Below are positions 1 through 4,624 of a DNA stretch of 6,380 nt, piece after piece. A program made the translations under genes and the position numbers. Origin of the DNA: Selenomonas sp. (GTDB lineage: Bacteria; Bacillota; Negativicutes; Selenomonadales; Selenomonadaceae); NCBI RefSeq assembly GCF_022771645.1, contig NZ_JALFCU010000095.1:1-6380 (forward strand), given 5' to 3'. Position 1 is the first letter of the stretch. Every line of letters begins with the position of its first letter. The notes beneath the pieces are model-generated. The model had not been told where the DNA came from. It ran no database searches and worked only from the letters and a program-made list of their open reading frames with translations.

Positions 1-53
1 GCGATGGCCGCGGTGAGGGCGCGGCAGCGCTTGGGGGAAAAGGTAGAGAACAT
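1..53 (-). CDS. Start of an unidentified minus-strand gene (3' end beyond window)
   Basis: An ATG at 51-53 on the minus strand opens a frame that stays open to the window edge and encodes about 17 residues, MFSTFSPKRCRALTAAI. An AAAGGA ribosome-binding site (63-68) lies 9 nt upstream, which is why I call a start. The basic residues KR-R followed by a small/hydrophobic run (ALTAAI) look like the beginning of a signal peptide or membrane anchor, but too little is visible to prove it. In many Firmicutes the gene after yycJ is a trypsin-like HtrA protease with an N-terminal anchor, so that is a reasonable guess from gene order only. It is separated from the yycJ-like gene by a 332-bp gap filled mainly by a palindromic repeat, so it may be transcribed separately. 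Confidence 0.5.
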   Translation of the reverse strand, partial: MFSTFSPKRCRALTAAI

Positions 54-289
54 AGGATCAGGTCCTTTCGAAAGATATCACGGAATCGCACACGCTTAGA
101 AAGCCTTCCCCTTCGGGGAAGGGGGACCGCGAAGCGGTGGAAAGGGTGTCGGAGGTAGGTCGTAACAGATTGCACGATTGTAATGGCGGAGGAAGCATGG
201 AGTTCTTACCATCCTTCGACGTTACAATCCTGCACATAGTAACGACTTACCTCCGACACCCGCTCCGCCTCGCTAACGCTCGGCACCTC

Positions 290-343
290 GACCTCAAAGG
301 ATAAAGCGACCGCATCGGCGCTAAAGCGCCGTGCGTCTGCTTT
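290..343. repeat. 54-bp hairpin segment inserted in right arm of element A
   Basis: In element B the right arm reads CACCTC directly followed by TCCCAGAGGGAGAGGCT. In element A the same CACCTC (284-289) and TCCCGGAGGGAGAGGCT (344-360) are separated by 54 bases. Most of that extra piece is itself a palindrome (303-343): AAAGC ends pair with GCTTT, and GGCGCT/AGCGCC (317-322, 325-330) forms the tip with a 2-nt loop. The insert ends exactly where its palindrome ends. Confidence 0.65.
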
Positions 344-345
344 TC
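300..345 (-). terminator. Possible bidirectional hairpin terminator after yycJ
   Basis: Read on the minus strand, about 40 nt downstream of the yycJ-like stop codon, the hairpin of the inserted segment has an A-rich 5' flank (AAAAGC) and is followed by GCTTTATCCTTT. On the plus strand it ends in GCTTTT. The stem is GC-rich with a strong GGCGCT/AGCGCC tip, but the T-tract is short and interrupted, so termination is only a possibility. Confidence 0.35.
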
Positions 346-385
346 CCGGAGGGAGAGGCTTTGGGCATGTGCTCTTTGTTGCAAA

Positions 386-1222
386 TTATCTCAGCCGCAC
401 AGCCTCATCCTGCTTCGTCACATGCAAGGGAATCTTGATGCCCTGCTGCGCGAGGATGTTTTGCACGGTATCCTTCGCGAGGTCGGGGCGGTTGTTTTCC
501 TGCGAGAGGTGGGCGAGGAAGATGTCGCGCGGCTTCCGCTCTAGATGCGCGACGGCCCAGGCGGCGTCGGTGTTTGCGAGGTGGCCGTGGTTTCCGAGGA
601 TGCGGCGTTTCAGCGGCCACGGGTAGCGGCCGTTTTTCAGGAGCTCGGCGTCGTGGTTCGCCTCGAGGACGAGGACGTCCGCGCCGTCGATGGAGGCGGC
701 GACGCTCTGCGTGACGAAGCCGAGGTCGGTGCAGACGGTGACGGTGCTGTCGCCCTCGATGCGATAGCCGACGGGATCGGCGGCGTCGTGCGGGACGGAG
801 AACGGCGTGATGCGGAGGCCGGCGAGGCGGAACGCGCCGTCGACAGGGTGCAGGAGGCTTTTCGTCGCCCCGTAGGGAGCAACGTCCTCTGCAACGAAGA
901 GGCTGTCCGGCACGAGCGTATCCGTGCGACTGGCGTCAGCGATGGCCTGCTGGATGCTGATCGGCAAGCTTGCGAGCGTCTTCCGGCGGCTGTAGACGGG
1001 GAGATGATACCATCGCGCGAGCGTGGCGAGGCCGGCGACGTGGTCGCGGTGCTCATGCGTGAGGAGCACGGCGTCGAGGTTGGCGGCGTCGACGTTCTCG
1101 GCGGCGAGGGCTTTTTTGATGCGCGTCGCGCTGATGCCGGCGTCAATCAAAATTTTCGCGCCGTTCATCGCGACGAGCGTCGCGTTGCCCTTGCTGCCGC
1201 TCGCGAGGACGGAAACCTGCAT
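386..1222 (-). CDS. yycJ: YycJ/WalJ-like MBL-fold metallohydrolase (putative exonuclease)
   Basis: This is a cytosolic metallo-beta-lactamase-fold hydrolase of 278 residues, the usual length for the YycJ/WalJ group. The N-terminus MQVSVLASGSKGNATLV matches the family's SVLASGS-x-GN opening. The dinuclear metal motif is THEHRDH (residues 55-61: His56, His58, Asp60, His61). Further likely ligands are His145 (VPHDAADP), Asp166 (CTDLG) and His238 in the family-typical AHLSQENN block. I chose the ATG at 1222 because AGGAG (1231-1235) lies 8 nt upstream; a longer reading from a TTG at 1240 would put that site inside the gene. Family members are linked to the WalRK locus in many Firmicutes, and a Bacillus homologue has been reported as a 5'-3' DNA exonuclease tied to mismatch repair. 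Here it is instead the last gene after gmhB, 61 bp downstream, with no WalRK genes in view. The exact substrate is inferred from the family. Confidence 0.88.
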   Translation of the reverse strand: MQVSVLASGSKGNATLVAMNGAKILIDAGISATRIKKALAAENVDAANLDAVLLTHEHRDHVAGLATLARWYHLPVYSRRKTLASLPISIQQAIADASRTDTLVPDSLFVAEDVAPYGATKSLLHPVDGAFRLAGLRITPFSVPHDAADPVGYRIEGDSTVTVCTDLGFVTQSVAASIDGADVLVLEANHDAELLKNGRYPWPLKRRILGNHGHLANTDAAWAVAHLERKPRDIFLAHLSQENNRPDLAKDTVQNILAQQGIKIPLHVTKQDEAVRLR

Positions 1223-1230
1223 GAGAACAT

Positions 1231-1235
1231 CTCCT
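1231..1235 (-). promoter_or_regulatory. Ribosome-binding site deciding the yycJ start
   Basis: AGGAG on the minus strand is separated by 8 nt from the ATG at 1222. It favours this start over the in-frame TTG at 1240, which lies upstream of it. Confidence 0.7.
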
Positions 1236-1283
1236 GTCAATCGTTATCTTAGTTCGTGCGGATGGAAAAAATGTGGAGGACGG

Positions 1284-1802
1284 TCAATCCATCGCTCGCA
1301 TGACAACATCGAGCAGGCTGCCGCCTTCGTACTTGATGCCACGCACGCCCGCGCGCTGCGCGCACTCGACATCCCGGTCGCCGTCGCCGATGAGGACGGA
1401 GCGTTTGGGGTCGATGGCGTGCTCGTCGATGGCGCGGAGGACGAGGCCGGGCCTCGGCTTGCGGCAGTCGCAGTCTTTTGTATAGGCCGGGACGCTGCCT
1501 TGCGGGTGGTGCGGGCAGTAGTAGAGGGCGTCGAGGTGCGCGCCGATCTGCGCGAGGTCCGCGTTCATGTGGTCGTGGATGCGGAGGACGTCGCTCTCGG
1601 GGTAGTAGCCGCGCGCGACGCCGCTCTGGTTCGTGATGACGATGGCGAGGTAGCCTGCGTCGTTGACGTATTTGATGGCCTCTTTTGCCTCGGGCATCCA
1701 GGCAAAGTCTTTGGGATCGTGCAGATAATGGACGTCGACGTTGAGCGTGCCGTCGCGGTCGAAGAAAACGGCACGTTGTCGCACCCGCGGAAGATGGGGC
1801 AT
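1284..1802 (-). CDS. gmhB: D-glycero-beta-D-manno-heptose 1,7-bisphosphate 7-phosphatase
   Basis: GmhB is a cytosolic HAD-superfamily (HisB-N/IIIA type) phosphatase that removes the 7-phosphate in ADP-heptose synthesis for LPS core. The 172-residue product shows FFDRDGTLN (residues 13-21), with Asp15 as nucleophile and Asp17 as acid/base. TNQSGVARG (57-65) is motif II. The zinc loop is CPHHP...CDCRKPRPG, with Cys96, His98, Cys111 and Cys113 as ligands. GDGDRD (139-144) is the metal-binding motif IV. The length is close to the family norm. The ATG at 1802 gives the expected N-terminus, although no clear Shine-Dalgarno sequence precedes it. The frame stays open upstream through the repeat element and into hldD, but that extension is low-complexity and proline/glycine-rich, so I do not include it. 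Location directly after hldD supports the ADP-heptose (beta) pathway over the GDP-heptose (alpha) one. Confidence 0.9.
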   Translation of the reverse strand: MPHLPRVRQRAVFFDRDGTLNVDVHYLHDPKDFAWMPEAKEAIKYVNDAGYLAIVITNQSGVARGYYPESDVLRIHDHMNADLAQIGAHLDALYYCPHHPQGSVPAYTKDCDCRKPRPGLVLRAIDEHAIDPKRSVLIGDGDRDVECAQRAGVRGIKYEGGSLLDVVMRAMD

Positions 1803-1822
1803 ACTTGTTGATTTGTCGTACA

Positions 1823-1874
1823 GGGGACACCCCCCACCGCTCACGCGGTCCGCCCCCCCTCGGGGAGGGGGGCT
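1823..1874 (-). repeat. Half-size repeat element C between hldD and gmhB
   Basis: Read on the minus strand, this segment runs AGCC, a C/G-rich hairpin (about 1853-1872, 8-bp stem with a 3-nt loop), then ACCGC-GTGA-GCGGT (1836-1849), and ends GGGTGTCCCC. The order and bases match the left arm of element A (AGCC, hairpin, ACCGC-GAA-GCGGT, GGGTGTC). The mirror-image right arm is absent, so this is a solo arm or a remnant. It occupies most of the 103-bp spacer inside the heptose gene cluster and would form stable RNA hairpins about 20-70 nt before the gmhB start. Confidence 0.7.
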
Positions 1875-1905
1875 GCTGATTTCAGGGGCTCCGTGTCTTT
1901 CCTTA

Positions 1906-2901
1906 TTATTTTCCGTACGCAAAGTACCCACCATTATCAAGGAAGTCGACATACTCCTTCACGGCGTCGTCGAGGGTGTGGAAGCCTTCGTCGTAGCCGG
2001 CGGCTTCGAGTTTCGTGCGGTCGGCCTGGGTGTAGTTCTGGTATTTGCCGACGAGGGCGGCGGGGAAGTCGCGGTAGGCGATCTCGCCTTTGCCCATGGC
2101 CTTGATGACGGCGGTTGCCGCCTCGTTGTAGGTGTGCGCGACGCCCGTGCCGCAGTTGTAGATGCCGGAGGGGCCGCCGTGCTCGAAGAACCAGAGGTTG
2201 ACGTTCACGACGTCTTTGACGTAGACGAAGTCGCGGCGCTGCTCGCCATCGCCGTAGCCGCCTTCGCCTTTGAAGAGGCGCGCCTTGCCCGTCTCATTGA
2301 TCTGGTGGTAGAGCTGGTAGAAAATCGAGGCCATGTTGCCTTTGTGATGCTCCTGCGGGCCGAAGACGTTGAAATAACGCAGGCCGACGATCTGGCTGTG
2401 GGCCTCGGGGAGGACCTGACGCACGTAGCGGTCGAACGCGAGCTTCGTGAAGGCATACGGGTTCAGCGCGTCTTCGCAGGCGTCGCCCTCGGTGAAGCCG
2501 TGTTTGCCGCTGCCGTACGTCGAGGCGGACGAGGCGTAGAAGAACGGGATGCGGTGCTGCATGCAGAAATGGAGGAGCGCCTTCGAGTATTCGTAGTTGA
2601 CGCGCATGATGTAGTTGACGTTGTACTCCATCGTGTCGGAGCAGGCGCCTTCGTGGAAGATGGCGTCGACGTCGGTGCCGTCGAAGTCGTCGTCCTCGAT
2701 GGATTTCAAAAAGTCGTCCTTGTTCTGGTAGTCGATGAATTTCAGGCCGCGCAGATTTTTGTAGTTCGCGAGGTTCGCCTCGTCGGCCGTGCGGTCTTCG
2801 CCGAGGTCGTCGATGGCCAGGACGTCCGTGCGGCCGCGGCGGTTGAGTTCTTTGACGATGTTGCTGCCGATGAAGCCGGCAGCACCGGTGACGATGATCA
2901 T
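1906..2901 (-). CDS. hldD: ADP-L-glycero-D-manno-heptose 6-epimerase
   Basis: HldD converts ADP-D-glycero-D-manno-heptose to the L-glycero form used to build LPS inner core. It is a cytosolic NAD(P)-dependent extended short-chain dehydrogenase/reductase. The 331-residue product has the cofactor loop TGAAGFIG (5-12), acidic residues Asp31-Asp32 after the second beta strand, FHEGACSDT (82-90), and YASSASTYG (122-130). The catalytic Tyr149 and Lys153 sit in YAFTK. GLRYFNVFGPQEHHKGNMAS (173-192) contains the HKG-M signature of the family, whose Lys (187 here) matches the second catalytic base of the E. coli enzyme. RRDFVYVKDV (222-231) is typical of sugar-nucleotide epimerases. Length and motifs appear intact. 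The ATG at 2901 is preceded by a strong AGAAGGAGGA. hldD appears to head a unit with gmhB and yycJ. Identification is strong because the HHKGNM and EGACSDT blocks separate HldD from GalE-like relatives. Confidence 0.95.
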   Translation of the reverse strand: MIIVTGAAGFIGSNIVKELNRRGRTDVLAIDDLGEDRTADEANLANYKNLRGLKFIDYQNKDDFLKSIEDDDFDGTDVDAIFHEGACSDTMEYNVNYIMRVNYEYSKALLHFCMQHRIPFFYASSASTYGSGKHGFTEGDACEDALNPYAFTKLAFDRYVRQVLPEAHSQIVGLRYFNVFGPQEHHKGNMASIFYQLYHQINETGKARLFKGEGGYGDGEQRRDFVYVKDVVNVNLWFFEHGGPSGIYNCGTGVAHTYNEAATAVIKAMGKGEIAYRDFPAALVGKYQNYTQADRTKLEAAGYDEGFHTLDDAVKEYVDFLDNGGYFAYGK

Positions 2902-2910
2902 GATGGAAAG

Positions 2911-2920
2911 TCCTCCTTCT
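2911..2920 (-). promoter_or_regulatory. Strong ribosome-binding site of hldD
   Basis: AGAAGGAGGA on the minus strand ends 9 nt before the ATG at 2901. It is the best Shine-Dalgarno match in the window and fixes the start of hldD. Confidence 0.8.
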
Positions 2921-2940
2921 GGGATCGTTGTTACGTTGAA

Positions 2941-2975
2941 ATTATTTTATCATATCTTAGCACGCGGTGAAAGGG
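2941..2975 (-). promoter_or_regulatory. Possible hldD promoter (AT-rich -10 region)
   Basis: The minus strand carries AAGATATGATAAAATAAT shortly upstream of the hldD ribosome-binding site. It includes TATGAT, a good -10 match, in otherwise GC-rich DNA. The region 16-18 bp further upstream has no convincing TTGACA-like -35, so the promoter is tentative. Its position would give a short leader and allow hldD-gmhB-yycJ to be transcribed independently of the upstream glycosyltransferase. Confidence 0.35.
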
Positions 2976-3036
2976 CATGTGCGCGTGGCTACGGGGCAAG
3001 AGGAACGAAAACAACGCTGCTGCGAACTTGCGCTGT

Positions 3037-3083
3037 CGATAAACGTAGTAAAGTTGTACAAGTTGTTTTTGCGATAAACGAAG
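3037..3083. repeat. Short direct repeats around a TTGTACAA palindrome upstream of hldD
   Basis: CGATAAACGTAG (3037-3048) recurs as CGATAAACGAAG (3072-3083), 11 of 12 bases identical and 35 bp apart. The perfect 8-bp palindrome TTGTACAA (3054-3061) lies between them. This stretch is more AT-rich than the genes and sits about 140-180 bp before the hldD start. It could be an operator region, but nothing proves a function. Confidence 0.35.
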
Positions 3084-3163
3084 AACAGGCGTACCGTCCG
3101 CACAGCTGAAAGTTTTCTTATCCTCTCGCCCCTTCGCCCGAAGTTAGCGATTTGTCGCGGATA

Positions 3164-3396
3164 CGTACATGCCCAAAAGCCTTCCCCTTCGGGGAAGGTG
3201 GCGGCCGTAGGCCGACGGAAAGGGTGTCGAAGGTAGGCCGAAACAAATCGCACGATTGTAATGTCGAAGAAAGTAATTTGTTCATGCTGCCCTTCGCCAT
3301 TACAATCCATCTTTCCGTTACGACCTACCTTCGACACCCGCTCCGTCGCGCTACGCGCGCCACCTCTCCCAGAGGGAGAGGCTTTCCATGCGTACG
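3164..3396. repeat. Long palindromic repeat element B (MITE-like, intact)
   Basis: This is the more regular copy of the family seen at 88-372. The 16-bp arms GGGTGTCGAAGGTAGG (3222-3237) and CCTACCTTCGACACCC (3324-3339) are perfect complements. So are GATTGTAATG (3254-3263) and CATTACAATC (3298-3307), and CGAAG (3265-3269) with CTTCG (3292-3296). The outer arms AGCCTTCCCC (from 3178) and GGGAGAGGCT (to 3383) are each folded into local hairpins: CCTTCCCC-TTC-GGGGAAGG and CCTCTCCC-AGA-GGGAGAGG. CGTACATG and CATGCGTACG at the borders pair as well. It lies 25 bp past the glycosyltransferase stop and about 260 bp before hldD. As RNA it would form one long rod, so it may protect or end the upstream message. 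It encodes no protein that I can recognise. Confidence 0.87.
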
Positions 3397-3420
3397 GTTT
3401 CAACAATTTTCAATAGCTCG

Positions 3421-4620
3421 TCACAACTCCACAATCCTGCAACGATGACTACCTTTTACATCCGCATTCTCCCGTGGCAGTTCTCTTGCTGCCTGTCCCT
3501 TGTATTTTTCGAGCAATTCGTGCACGCCTTCCATCACCTTTTGGACGGGGATGTTTTTCATGCAGGCCATGTGGTCTGCGCCCTGCTTCGGGCAGTCGTG
3601 GATGCCGCAGGGGTGGCAGGGCTCGGGGGTCTTGTAGAGGATGGCGCGGGCGTCGTAGGGATAGAACGTCGGGACGGGGCTCGCGCCGAACATGGTGACG
3701 ACGGGGACGTTCTGCGAGACACCGATGTGCATGGGGCCGGAGTCGGTCGTGAGCATGAGGGCACAGCGGGCGAAGAGGCCGGCGAGGACGGCGAGGCTGA
3801 CCTTGCCGGTGAAAATGTGGCAGTGCGGGCTCTGTTTTTCCTTCATCTGCGCAAGGCACTTTTCGACGATCGGGACGTCCGTGGGGCCGCCGAAGAAGGC
3901 GACGGCGTAGCCGCCCTCGATGAGCTGGTCAGCGCAGGCGGCGAAATACGTGTCGATCCAGCGCTTCGTCGCCCAGCTCGCGCCGATGTTGAACGCGATG
4001 ACAGGGCGCGGAGCGCTCGTTTCATGACCGTCCGCGCGCGGATTTTTTGCGACCGCGTGCGCTGTTTCTTCGACCATCTGCTGCCAGAGGCGGGCGGCCT
4101 CTTGTTCTGCGGCGGCCGGGATGGTCATTTCGAGGCCGCGGTCGTCAATCGTCTTGAGGCCAAGCGCCTGTTGGAGCATTTCGAGGTGGACGGTGACCTG
4201 GTGCTTCGTCGCGAGTTCCTTCGGCGTGTCGTCCATGGCGAGGTTCGGATAGGTCTTGGTATAGAACATGCCAAAGCCCGGCTGCGCGTAGCCGATGCGC
4301 TCGCGCGCGCCGCAGAACGCCGTGATGGCGGAGCAGCGCTCGTTGCGGTGGAGGTTGATGACGAGGTCGAAGTGCCGCGACCGCAAGCGGCGGATGAAAC
4401 GGACGAGCGCGCCAAGCGATTTTTCGCGACCATGCTTGTCGATGGTCAGGCATTCGTCGATGCAGGGATTTTCGCGGACCAGGTCAGCGAGCGCGAGGTC
4501 GGTCAAAAGAGAAATTTTCGCGTCCGGAAAATTCGTGCGCAGCGTCCGCAGCGCCGGCGTGATGAGGAGGAGGTCGCCGATGTGCATCGTGTTGATGACG
4601 AGGATGGATTGGTAGGTCAT
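3421..4620 (-). CDS. Glycosyltransferase family 9 (heptosyltransferase-like)
   Basis: Family 9 enzymes transfer heptose from ADP-heptose to lipid A-Kdo or to the growing LPS core on the cytoplasmic face of the inner membrane. The 399-residue GT-B product starts with a Rossmann domain containing NTMHIGDLLLITPAL (10-24); Asp16 corresponds to the catalytic Asp of WaaC. The second domain has NIGASWATKRW (211-221), a substrate-binding block with Lys219, and TTDSGPMHIG (291-300), the family hallmark near the nucleotide-sugar site. A cysteine cluster, CHPCGIHDC (335-343) plus Cys353, is seen in many members of this family. The last 25 or so residues look unconserved. The start overlaps no gene: GGAGAGGAA (4631-4639) lies inside the final codons of the upstream gene, 10 nt before ATG, suggesting translational coupling. 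Whether it is WaaC-, WaaF- or WaaQ-like cannot be decided here. hldD downstream supports a heptose donor. Confidence 0.88.
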   Translation of the reverse strand: MTYQSILVINTMHIGDLLLITPALRTLRTNFPDAKISLLTDLALADLVRENPCIDECLTIDKHGREKSLGALVRFIRRLRSRHFDLVINLHRNERCSAITAFCGARERIGYAQPGFGMFYTKTYPNLAMDDTPKELATKHQVTVHLEMLQQALGLKTIDDRGLEMTIPAAAEQEAARLWQQMVEETAHAVAKNPRADGHETSAPRPVIAFNIGASWATKRWIDTYFAACADQLIEGGYAVAFFGGPTDVPIVEKCLAQMKEKQSPHCHIFTGKVSLAVLAGLFARCALMLTTDSGPMHIGVSQNVPVVTMFGASPVPTFYPYDARAILYKTPEPCHPCGIHDCPKQGADHMACMKNIPVQKVMEGVHELLEKYKGQAARELPRENADVKGSHRCRIVEL

Positions 4621-4624
4621 AAAA

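Larger units (their letters stand above)
88..372. repeat. Long palindromic repeat element A (MITE-like, interrupted)
   Basis: This element fills most of the gene-free stretch 54-385. It is an imperfect palindrome with nested parts. The arms at 144-166 and 239-261 pair over 23 bp with two mismatches (core GGGTGTCGGAGGTA). The arms at 171-185 and 220-234 pair over 15 bp with two mismatches (core GATTGTAA). The outer arms begin AAGCCT and end AGGCTT, and GCACA-type bases at 88 and 372 also pair. The left arm carries two local hairpins: CCTTCCCC/GGGGAAGG at 104-122 and ACCGC/GCGGT at 126-138. The same architecture and much of the sequence recur at 3164-3396, so this is a dispersed family. No coding frame for a transposase is present, so it would be non-autonomous. 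The right arm contains a 54-bp extra segment at 290-343 that the other copy lacks. Confidence 0.85.

Noticed and set aside
545..1252. Plus-strand open frame of 235 codons opposite yycJ
   Set aside because: Antisense shadow of a clear MBL-fold gene. It has low-complexity composition and no recognisable domain.
1223..1283. Independent promoter before yycJ (TAAGAT on the minus strand)
   Set aside because: The -10 match is only partial and no -35 lies at a suitable distance. The short gap is more simply read as an intra-operon spacer.
1741..2970. Long plus-strand open frame of 409 codons opposite gmhB and hldD
   Set aside because: It runs antisense to two genes with intact catalytic motifs. Its Val/Asp/Glu/Ala-rich translation is the usual by-product of GC-biased third codon positions on the other strand, and it has no recognisable motif.
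2973..2982. GGGCATGTGC, identical to the right border of element A (363-372)
   Set aside because: A single 10-base match with none of the hairpins or core arms nearby. It could be a remnant of another copy but is too short to support that.
88..3396. Repeats A and B as a CRISPR array or insertion sequence
   Set aside because: There are only two copies about 3 kb apart with no spacer-repeat periodicity, and no transposase gene or remnant is present between or within them.
2957..3448. Small open frames running through element B on both strands
   Set aside because: They are made almost entirely of the palindromic repeat and translate to low-complexity Arg/Pro/Ser-rich peptides. Their openness follows from the palindrome and does not indicate a gene.
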